Shown here in pieces: positions 21,587 to 27,482 of a stretch of 27,482 nt of DNA. The stretch lies in the NCBI RefSeq assembly GCF_938040765.1, contig NZ_CALIAA010000033.1, positions 1-27,482 on the forward strand, given 5' to 3'. This stretch comes from an uncultured Fretibacterium sp. Its GTDB lineage: Bacteria > Synergistota > Synergistia > Synergistales > Aminobacteriaceae. How positions within the stretch are numbered: position 1 is the stretch's first letter; every line of letters starts with the position of its first letter. Below the pieces are notes generated by a model. The model did no database searches. It saw only the letters and a list, made by a program, of their open reading frames with translations, and was not told the DNA's origin. Position numbers and translations under genes: made by a program.

Positions 21587-22326
21587 TGGCGCGCCGTCTG
21601 GCCCTGGTCACGGGGGGCTCGCGCGGGATTGGCCGCGCCATCGCCCTGGCCCTGGGAAAAAACGGGTGCGACGTCGCGGTGAACTACAACGCCAGCGCGG
21701 AGGCCGCGGAGGCGCTCTGCGGCGAACTGTCGGCGCTGGGCGTTCGAGCTTCGGCCTTCGGGGCCGACGTCTCGGACCGCTTCCAGGTCGAGGCCCTGTT
21801 CAAGGCCGTCGAGGCCGGGATGGGCCCGGTCGAGATCCTCGTCAACAACGCGGGGATCACGCGTGACAACCTGCTGATGCGCATGAAGTGCGAGGACTGG
21901 GACGCCGTGCTGGCGGCCAACCTGAACTCCGCGTTCTACTGCACGAAGGAGGCCATCCGGGGCATGGCGAAGGCCCGGTGGGGGCGCATCGTCAGCATCG
22001 CCTCGGTCGTGGGGCTGATCGGCAACGCCGGGCAGGCCAACTACAGCGCGTCCAAGGCGGGGCTGATCGGTTTCTCCCGGTCCGTGGCGCGGGAGTACGC
22101 CGCGCGCGGCGTGACGGTCAACGTCGTGGCTCCGGGGTTCATCGGAACCGACATGACCGGCGTCTTGAAGGAACAGGTCCGGGAGGCGATCCTGGGGCAG
22201 ATTCCCCTGGGACGCATGGGGTCGCCCGAGGATGTGGCGCGGGCCGTGGCCTTTTTTGCCTCCGAGGAAAGTTCCTACGTCACCGGTCAGGTCCTGGCGG
22301 TTGACGGCGGGATGACGATGTGTTAA
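21586..22326 (+). CDS. fabG: 3-oxoacyl-ACP reductase FabG
   Basis: A 246-residue short-chain dehydrogenase that reduces 3-oxoacyl-ACP with NADPH. Cofactor motif TGGSRGIG (9-16), NNAG (87-90), Asn112, and the catalytic triad Ser140, Tyr153 and Lys157 (YSASK) are all present. The C-terminal APGFIGTDMT and VTGQVLAVDGGMTM are diagnostic of FabG. The start is set by the TGATG overlap with fabD; an upstream open extension is antisense or out-of-frame to fabD and not real. Confidence 0.96.
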   Translation: MARRLALVTGGSRGIGRAIALALGKNGCDVAVNYNASAEAAEALCGELSALGVRASAFGADVSDRFQVEALFKAVEAGMGPVEILVNNAGITRDNLLMRMKCEDWDAVLAANLNSAFYCTKEAIRGMAKARWGRIVSIASVVGLIGNAGQANYSASKAGLIGFSRSVAREYAARGVTVNVVAPGFIGTDMTGVLKEQVREAILGQIPLGRMGSPEDVARAVAFFASEESSYVTGQVLAVDGGMTMC

Positions 22327-22356
22327 GGATATGTTGTCGGAGGGAGGTGAAGAACA

Positions 22357-22608
22357 ATGAAGAAGGAGGAAGTCCTTTCCAGGCTGAAGGAGATCATCAC
22401 GGAGCGTCTTGACGTCGAGGAGGATCAGATCGTCCCGGAGGCGACGTTCGTGGAGGATCTGGGCGCCGATTCCCTGGATATCGTGGAGCTGATCATGGGC
22501 ATCGAGGAGGAGTTCGACATCGAGATCCCCGATGAGGACGCCGAGAAGCTCACCTCGGTGGGCGAGGCGCTGAGCTACACGCTGAGCAAGATCGGGGTTG
22601 ACGAGTAA
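22357..22608 (+). CDS. acpP: Acyl carrier protein
   Basis: An 83-residue, strongly acidic protein with the phosphopantetheine motif GADSLDIVEL (Ser39). It carries the growing acyl chain between the Fab enzymes and delivers it to PlsX. GGAGGTGA precedes ATG by 8 bases, a very strong site fitting its high abundance. It follows fabG by 30 bases and precedes a strong stem-loop before fabF. Confidence 0.97.
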   Translation: MKKEEVLSRLKEIITERLDVEEDQIVPEATFVEDLGADSLDIVELIMGIEEEFDIEIPDEDAEKLTSVGEALSYTLSKIGVDE

Positions 22609-22622
22609 CGCCGTTGTCCGAG

Positions 22623-22645
22623 GGGGGGAGGAACGTCTTCCCCCC
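22623..22645 (+). terminator. Strong stem-loop after acpP (weak terminator or mRNA-stabilising hairpin)
   Basis: GGGGGGAGGA (22623-22632) pairs with TCTTCCCCCC (22636-22645) with one G-T wobble and a 3-base loop. The bases that follow (GTTATTG) are not a good U-run. It could partly end transcription after acpP or protect the acpP 3' end. A second stem (GCCCGCC 22702-22708 with GGCGGGC 22720-22726) lies closer to fabF. Confidence 0.5.
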
Positions 22646-22766
22646 GTTATTGAATCTGCGGACCGAGACGGCTGTCGAATGATTGGAATATGAGAACTGC
22701 GGCCCGCCCCTTTTCGTGCGGCGGGCGTTATCGTATAGAACGGCACGGCCAGGGAGTGAAACGAAG

Positions 22767-24002
22767 ATGAGAAGAGTGGTCGTTACGGGCCTTGGGCCCA
22801 TAAGCCCCATCGCCACGGGGAAGGACGCCTACTGGAAGGCGCTCCGGGAGGGGAGGAACGGGGTTGGCCCCATCACGACGTTCGAGCTGGGGGACTGCCC
22901 CGTGACGTTCGGCGCCGAGATCAAGGACTTCGACCCGACGCGGTGGATGGACGGCAAGGAGGCCAAGCGCTCCGACCGGGCGATCCAGTTTGCGGTGGCC
23001 GCCTCGAAGCTGGCGGTGGAGGACGCGAAGCTGGACACCAAAAGCATGGACCCCTATCGTTTCGGGGTCTACATCGGAACGGGGCAGGGCGGCATCGAGA
23101 CCTCGTTCAACAACTTCAAGACGATGATGGAGAAGGGCTCCCGCCGGGTCAGCCCGTACTTCATCCCGATGATGATCAGCAACATGTCGACGGCCTACGT
23201 GGCCATCGTGCACGGGGCCAAGGGGCCGAACCTCTGCATTGTGACGGCCTGCGCGACCTCGCTGCACAGCCTGGGCGAGGCCTATCATACGATCGTCCGC
23301 GACGACGCGGACGTCATTCTGGCGGGCGGCACCGAGGCCGCGCTGCGTGCCATCAGCATCGCGGGCTTTGCCTCCATGAAGGCGCTGTCCACCCGTATGG
23401 ACTCCCCCGAGACGGCCAGCCGTCCCTTCGACAAGGACCGCGACGGGTTCGTCATGGGCGAGGGGGCCGGGGTGCTGGTCCTCGAGGAGCTGGAGCACGC
23501 AAGGGCCCGGGGAGCACATATCTACGGGGAGTTCGTGGGGTACGGCACGTCCTGCGACGCCGGACACATCACGGCGCCGGACCCCGAGGCCGAGGGCGCC
23601 CTCTACGCCACGAGACACGCCATGAGGATGGCCGGCTGGTCCCCCGAGCAGGTGGACTACATCAACGCCCACGGGACCTCCACCGGGCTGAACGACAAGA
23701 TGGAGTCCATGATGGTGCACAAGGTCTTCGGAGAGCGGGCGAAGGACGTCGTCGTCACCTCCACGAAGTCCATGATCGGGCACTGCCTGGGCGCTGCCGG
23801 GGCGCTCGAGACCATCGCCTCCTTCCAGGCCATCGAGCAGGGCTATATCCATCCCACCCTGAACTACACGACCCCCGATCCCGAGTGCGACATCACCCTT
23901 TCGACGGGCCGGGGCGTGGAGAAAAAGGTGGACCGGATGCTGGTGAACAGCTTTGGGTTTGGCGGGCACAACGGGGTCCTCGCCTTTCAGCGTTTCGTTT
24001 GA
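22767..24002 (+). CDS. fabF: 3-oxoacyl-ACP synthase II FabF
   Basis: A 411-residue condensing enzyme (KAS II) that extends acyl-ACP with malonyl-ACP. The Cys-His-His triad is complete: Cys162 (VTACATSLHS), His302 (INAHGTSTGLND) and His339 (SMIGHCLGAAGA). N-terminal VVVTGLGPISPIATG and C-terminal VNSFGFGGHNGVLAF match the family. GGGAGTGA lies 7 bases ahead of ATG 22767; an upstream open extension crosses the stem-loop region and is rejected. Its 3' end overlaps the putative rnc start. Confidence 0.96.
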   Translation: MRRVVVTGLGPISPIATGKDAYWKALREGRNGVGPITTFELGDCPVTFGAEIKDFDPTRWMDGKEAKRSDRAIQFAVAASKLAVEDAKLDTKSMDPYRFGVYIGTGQGGIETSFNNFKTMMEKGSRRVSPYFIPMMISNMSTAYVAIVHGAKGPNLCIVTACATSLHSLGEAYHTIVRDDADVILAGGTEAALRAISIAGFASMKALSTRMDSPETASRPFDKDRDGFVMGEGAGVLVLEELEHARARGAHIYGEFVGYGTSCDAGHITAPDPEAEGALYATRHAMRMAGWSPEQVDYINAHGTSTGLNDKMESMMVHKVFGERAKDVVVTSTKSMIGHCLGAAGALETIASFQAIEQGYIHPTLNYTTPDPECDITLSTGRGVEKKVDRMLVNSFGFGGHNGVLAFQRFV

Positions 24003-24744
24003 GCCGTACCTCCGTCAGGGGGACGCCGCCCGGCTCGCCCGGCGAGACCTGGAAGGGCTCCAGGAGACGCTGGGTTACCGCTTCAAGGACGGAGGGCTTC
24101 TGGAGGAGGCCCTCTGTCATTCCTCGTTCGCCCACGAACACGGCCTGTCGCTCAGCAACGAGCGCCTGGAGTTCCTGGGGGACTCCGTCCTGAGCTTCCT
24201 TGTCGCGCGCATCCTGTTCGAGCGGCACCCGGACGCGACCGAGGGCGAGCTCTCGCAGATGCGTTCGGCGCTGGTCTGCGGGGCCTCCCTCTGCCGCAGG
24301 GCCGAGTCCCTGAACCTCGCGGGGGCCCTTCTCTTCGGCCGGTCCATGCGGAATCGGAACCTCCCGCCTTCCCTCTGCGAGGACGCCCTGGAGGCCCTGA
24401 TCGGGGCCGTCTGTCTGGACGGCGGCGTTCCGGAGGCGGAGCGCGTGGTGCGCCGCCTGTTTTTCGGCGGCCCGGACGCCGCCGGGGAGGACGGCGCGGA
24501 GCTGGACGCCAAGTCCCGCCTCCAGATCCTGCTGCAGGCCCGGGACCTTGGGATCCCGCACTACGAGGTCGTCTCGGTCTCCGGCCCGTCCCATTCCCCC
24601 CGTTTCCAGGTCCGGCTCCGGGTGGGGAACGCCGACCGCGTCGCGGTCGGGGCGAGCCGCAGGGAGGCGGAGGAGCTGGCCGCCGGGCTGGTCCTGCAGG
24701 ACCTCGATGCGGCGGAAAACGAAGGCGGGGGGTGTCCGCCGTGA
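23953..24744 (+). CDS. rnc: Ribonuclease III
   Basis: A double-strand-specific endoribonuclease of up to 263 residues, processing rRNA and structured mRNAs. The catalytic domain has NERLEFLGDSVLSF (Glu73, Asp77) and LCEDALEALIGAV (Asp144, Glu147); the dsRNA-binding domain lies at about 187-255, starting AKSRLQILLQ. The conserved protein begins near DLEGLQETLGYRFKD (residue 32), but no ATG, GTG or TTG occurs close by. The only candidates are TTGs at 23953 and 23959, both inside fabF; GGTGA lies 6 bases before the first. The start is thus uncertain and would overlap fabF by about 50 bases. rnc often ends the plsX-fab cluster in other bacteria. Its stop overlaps the next gene. Confidence 0.93.
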   Translation: MGLAGTTGSSPFSVSFEPYLRQGDAARLARRDLEGLQETLGYRFKDGGLLEEALCHSSFAHEHGLSLSNERLEFLGDSVLSFLVARILFERHPDATEGELSQMRSALVCGASLCRRAESLNLAGALLFGRSMRNRNLPPSLCEDALEALIGAVCLDGGVPEAERVVRRLFFGGPDAAGEDGAELDAKSRLQILLQARDLGIPHYEVVSVSGPSHSPRFQVRLRVGNADRVAVGASRREAEELAAGLVLQDLDAAENEGGGCPP

Positions 24745-25595
24745 GGGAGCTGAGGCTTCTCCTCCTTCTTGCCTTCCTTCTTACTCTGCCGATCCGCGCC
24801 GGGGCCGAGGTGCTGAATGTCGTCGTGACCCTGCCCTGGCTGGCCCTGCTGACCTCCTTTATCGGCGGCCCGAACGTCGCGGTCGCGCCGCTCCTGGAGT
24901 GGAACCCGAACGGGGACGCCGTGCCGGCCGCGCGGGGGAGGACGCTTCGTTCCCTGAGCAAGGACGCCCGGGTCATGGCGCTCGATTCCGACGATGCCCG
25001 CCGTGTCCGGCTGGATGCCGGCAAGTTTCCCAATTTCAGAGCGCTGTACCTGCCGTTTCCCATCGAGACGCCGCAGATCGACGCCACGCTCTCGGACCCG
25101 TCGGTGCTTCCCTTCGTCGCCCAGCGCGTGCTGACCGTGCTTGCGGACTGGGACCCCGCGAACTACCCCTATTATCAGCGGCGTCTGGCGGAGTTCCAGG
25201 CGCGGCTTTCCGGATCCGTGCTCGCGGGGCGACAGATTCTGCGGGACATCCCCGTGTACGACCTGACGGGTTACAGCGGGGCCCTTCTCGAGGCCGCGGG
25301 CTGCCGGATCGAGCGTCCCGCCTCCGCCGACTGGGCCGCGTGGAGCAAGGGAAAGGAACAGGAACTCCTGATCCAGGAGCTCGACCGCAGGAAGGAGGGG
25401 AAGGTGACGGCCGTCATGGACGGAGGAACGCCCAAGGCGCTGCGCCGCCTCCTGGAGTCCCGTCCGGAGGTCTTCTCGTTCGGACGTCCCCCTCTGACGC
25501 AGGACTACCCCGCCTTTCTGCACGACCAGTACATCTCCCTGTGGCTCAAGAGCACGACGAAGCCCCTTCCCCCGCCGGCCAGGCCGCGGCGATGA
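24732..25595 (+). CDS. ZnuA-like periplasmic binding protein lacking the usual metal histidines
   Basis: A 287-residue protein with a signal peptide (RELRLLLLLAFLLTLPIRAGA). It resembles cluster A-I metal-binding proteins (ZnuA/TroA): LNVVVTLPWLALLTSFIGG near the N-terminus, DWDPANYPYYQRRLAEFQARLSG for the long backbone helix, and a second lobe with IPVYDLTGYSGALLEAAG. Where ZnuA proteins have metal-ligand histidines (PHxYEP, HxAFxY), this protein has WNPNGDA and DLTGYSG. Only one histidine remains in the whole mature protein, near the C-terminus. It may bind something other than zinc or manganese. No permease or ATPase gene adjoins it. The start may be GTG 24732 or 24741; both overlap the rnc stop. 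Confidence 0.65.
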   Translation: MSAVRELRLLLLLAFLLTLPIRAGAEVLNVVVTLPWLALLTSFIGGPNVAVAPLLEWNPNGDAVPAARGRTLRSLSKDARVMALDSDDARRVRLDAGKFPNFRALYLPFPIETPQIDATLSDPSVLPFVAQRVLTVLADWDPANYPYYQRRLAEFQARLSGSVLAGRQILRDIPVYDLTGYSGALLEAAGCRIERPASADWAAWSKGKEQELLIQELDRRKEGKVTAVMDGGTPKALRRLLESRPEVFSFGRPPLTQDYPAFLHDQYISLWLKSTTKPLPPPARPRR

Positions 25596-25632
25596 CGATG
25601 GGGACGGACCGATTCGGAGCGGAGGAATGAAG

Positions 25633-26205
25633 ATGGACGGAGAGATCATTCGCTGCCCGTGGGCGGATCGAAGCCCGCTGGAGCGTGCGTATCACGACCG
25701 GGTGTGGGGCGTTCCGCTGCACGACGAGCAGGGCCTCTTTGGGATGCTCTGCCTGGAGGGGATGCAGGCCGGGCTCAGCTGGTCCACCATCCTGTTCAAG
25801 ATGGGGGCGCTCCGGACGGCGTTCGACGACTTCGACCCCCTGATCGTGGCCGAATACGACGAGCGGAAAATTGCCGAGCTCATGGAGACGGAGGGCATCA
25901 TCCGGAACCGGCTGAAGATCCGGACGATGGTCCGGAACGCGAGGGCCTACTTGAGGCTGCGGGAGGAGCACGGGACGCTGGACGACTTCCTGTGGCGCTA
26001 CGTGGACTTCACGCCCCTGGTCAACGCGTGGCGCGAGGCGGGCGAGATTCCGGCCCGGACCCCTCTGTCCGAGCGCATCAGCCGGGATTTGAAGCGCCTG
26101 GGGTTCGGCTTCGTCGGCCCGACGATCGTCTACGCCTTCATGCAGGCGACGGGCATGGTGAACGATCACCTGGTCTCCTGTGCGTTCCGAAGGGTTGAGG
26201 AGTGA
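25633..26205 (+). CDS. tag: DNA-3-methyladenine glycosylase I (Tag)
   Basis: A 190-residue base-excision enzyme that removes 3-methyladenine from DNA. The zinc site is intact: Cys8 (RCPW), His21 (YHDRVWG), His179 and Cys183 (MVNDHLVSC). The core, LCLEGMQAGLSWSTILFKMGALRTAFDDFDP, and C-terminal GFGFVGPTIVYAFMQATGMVNDH are characteristic. ATG 25633 is chosen with GGAGGA 6 bases upstream; the ATG six bases earlier abuts that site. Length equals E. coli Tag. It lies 37 bases after the binding-protein gene and may be cotranscribed. Confidence 0.95.
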   Translation: MDGEIIRCPWADRSPLERAYHDRVWGVPLHDEQGLFGMLCLEGMQAGLSWSTILFKMGALRTAFDDFDPLIVAEYDERKIAELMETEGIIRNRLKIRTMVRNARAYLRLREEHGTLDDFLWRYVDFTPLVNAWREAGEIPARTPLSERISRDLKRLGFGFVGPTIVYAFMQATGMVNDHLVSCAFRRVEE

Positions 26206-26472
26206 TTCCGCAACTCCAGACCGTCTGCGGGCAGGGCGGGCATCATTTCCATACAGATTCCCGGCTGGAGCCCGTGAGGCTGTGGATTCAAAAACGTCCT
26301 GCCGAATGACACGGTGTCCTCCGGCAGCTGCTTTCATTGTTAAGTAGGGTTTACCCTGCTTATGGCGGATGCTGCAGCTTCGGATGAGGGGCGAGGGAGA
26401 AACAGCCGGGATTATATCCGGGGAAGCTGAATCGGCGCTTGTCAGGTCCGCCCGAAAAGAAAGTGAAGGGTA
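26206..26472. other. Gene-free region between tag and the PIN remnant
   Basis: About 270 bases with no supportable gene. It contains an inverted repeat, AAGTAGGGT (26342-26350) with ACCCTGCTT (26353-26361), one G-T wobble, loop of two, and no T-run; it could be an operator of the kind seen upstream of toxin-antitoxin genes. An antitoxin gene normally found here is not recognisable. Confidence 0.4.
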
Positions 26473-26622
26473 ATGAAGGTCTTGATCGACACGAATGTCT
26501 TGATCGCCGCCGCACTTTTGCCGGGGAGCGTTCCGTATGGGGCCTGTGATAGATTGGCGTGTTGGCGGACAGGGCGCTCAAGGGTTCTAAAATATACGCC
26601 GAATTACAGCAGCCCGGCGTAA
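26473..26622 (+). pseudogene. Truncated PIN-domain toxin remnant (VapC-like)
   Basis: GAAGGG precedes an ATG that encodes MKVLIDTNVLIAAALLPGSV, the classic opening of PIN-domain ribonuclease toxins with the first catalytic Asp (Asp6). After about 26 residues (PYGACD) similarity fails and the frame ends at 49 codons, whereas intact PIN proteins have about 130 residues with three more acidic residues. It is therefore a 5' fragment. Its 3' end converges on and overlaps the LysR gene, suggesting that a rearrangement joined the two. It is not expected to be active. Confidence 0.65.
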
Positions 26623-27482
26623 GCATTGACGAAGTCCAGTTTTGTGATCAAATGATCCAGGATTTCCAAAGCCTCGACGGTCGTGCTTTTCGGATAGCGA
26701 TGAGTCAGCTTGTAGCTCAAACGGTCTGGAGGCGGGGGAATCAGGGCCTGGACTTTAAGATTGCGTTCCAGCATGAAGGGGATGGATGACTCGGGAATGA
26801 TGGCCCACTGGCGCTCATCCCGGAGCAGATTGCGTATCAAAAGCAGAGTGTCCACGGAAAGCTCACCCACTTCTTCAGGGGGCCAGACTCTATCGTGCCA
26901 GAGCTGATAGGGGCTGGCCCACGGAAAGCGCAGCTCGAAACGAGGTTCCAGATCCTCGGCTCGGACCTCTTCCGGAAGGTTATCGCGGTCGGTACGTAAC
27001 ACCAACATGCGCTCTCGGGTAAAAGGCTTCGCCGCTACGTAGGGGAAATGCAGTTCTTGTAATACGAAAGCGACATCCACCTCCCGGCTTTCGATCTTGT
27101 GATAGAGGACGGCAGAATTGCTGGTCGAAACTTCGCAGAATACGGGAGGCTCGTTTTCTCTCAGCGCTTGAAACAGAGGAGGCAAAATGTGATTGTTCAT
27201 GCTGTCGACACTGCCGATTCTCAGGGCGTGAGCCGGAACCTTGGAAGCGAAACCGGCCACCTTTCCATGAAGCTCCTGCCACTGCATTGCCAAGGGTAAA
27301 AAGTCTTGACCTGCCGGAGTCAGGCGAATCGCTTTCAGCCCCTTTCGGCGGTCGATCAGGATTGCGCCCAATTCTGCTTCCAAATCTTTAAGGCGATGAC
27401 TCACAGCCGATTGCGTCAGGTTCAGTAATTCTGCCGCGCGCCCCAGGGTTTGTCCCATCACTATGGCGGTGAAGGCCTCCAT
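26604..27482 (-). CDS. LysR-family transcriptional regulator, 5' end outside window
   Basis: At least 292 residues. The N-terminal winged helix is clear: MEAFTAIVMGQTLGRAAELLNLTQSAVSHRLKDLEAELGAILIDRR, matching the LysR HTH. The rest is the periplasmic-binding-protein-like effector domain, with LRIGSVDSMNNHILPPLFQAL opening the first lobe. The ATG at the window edge is probably internal, as LysR proteins usually have several residues before this Phe, so the true start likely lies beyond. Local GC is near 53 percent by counting one line, against about 65 percent for the core genes, suggesting horizontal acquisition. The effector is unknown; its targets are likely upstream, outside the window. 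Confidence 0.88.
   Translation of the reverse strand: MEAFTAIVMGQTLGRAAELLNLTQSAVSHRLKDLEAELGAILIDRRKGLKAIRLTPAGQDFLPLAMQWQELHGKVAGFASKVPAHALRIGSVDSMNNHILPPLFQALRENEPPVFCEVSTSNSAVLYHKIESREVDVAFVLQELHFPYVAAKPFTRERMLVLRTDRDNLPEEVRAEDLEPRFELRFPWASPYQLWHDRVWPPEEVGELSVDTLLLIRNLLRDERQWAIIPESSIPFMLERNLKVQALIPPPPDRLSYKLTHRYPKSTTVEALEILDHLITKLDFVNAYAGLL

Noticed and set aside
26559..26789. Rightward frame that might continue the PIN toxin after a frameshift
   Set aside because: It lies mostly antisense to the LysR gene and shows none of the later PIN acidic motifs, so a frameshift-only explanation is not supported.
1..27482. CRISPR arrays, tRNA/rRNA genes, complete insertion sequences
   Set aside because: I saw no regularly spaced repeats, no cloverleaf with a T-loop consensus, no rRNA-like segments and no transposase genes with terminal inverted repeats.

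Overview
The window is about 27.5 kb of high-GC bacterial chromosome, dense with genes and in the style of a strictly anaerobic, amino-acid-fermenting organism. My best guess is the Synergistota (a Fretibacterium- or Pyramidobacter-like lineage). The grounds are FapR/FabK-type fatty acid synthesis, an FmdE-type protein, amino-acid permease and amidohydrolase genes, and a B12-riboswitch cobalt importer. This placement is inference; no marker gene here fixes it.

Layout. The left edge holds the first codons of a leftward gene that resembles a Na+/H+ antiporter E subunit. A leftward LytTR response regulator and AgrC-like GHKL kinase follow (241-2277). They are divergent from an APC-family permease and an amidohydrolase (2501-5338), which end at a strong terminator. 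An FmdE/zinc-ribbon protein (leftward) and a MarR regulator (rightward) share a short divergent region with a perfect inverted repeat over the MarR promoter; a SAM methyltransferase follows.

From 7650 to 11545 lies a self-contained cobalt-import unit: an extended -10 promoter, a cobalamin riboswitch with its terminator, two secreted NikK/NikL-like proteins, CbiM, CbiQ, CbiO and a terminator. The converging leftward operon (16290 to 11549) encodes a membrane-anchored TPR protein, a LUD-domain protein, an asparaginase-fold protein with altered catalytic residues, and the ribosome-assembly GTPase Der.

A secreted protein of unknown role (16562-17311) comes next. After it is the fatty-acid and phospholipid cluster fapR-plsX-fabK-fabD-fabG-acpP-fabF-rnc. 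It is headed by a near-consensus promoter and a FapR-like operator in the fapR leader. plsX starts phosphatidate synthesis. fabD, acpP, fabG, fabF and fabK supply malonyl-ACP, carrier, ketoreduction, condensation and enoyl reduction. fabH, fabZ and acetyl-CoA carboxylase genes are not in the window. rnc is followed by a ZnuA-like binding protein lacking the usual histidines and by the 3-methyladenine glycosylase tag.

The right end looks like accessory DNA: a truncated PIN-domain toxin remnant abuts a lower-GC LysR gene that runs off the window. I found no rRNA, tRNA, CRISPR array or complete mobile element, and no convincing wholly new system. The most unusual items are the riboswitch-controlled hybrid metal importer, the asparaginase-like probable pseudoenzyme and the near-leaderless, self-palindromic MarR promoter.
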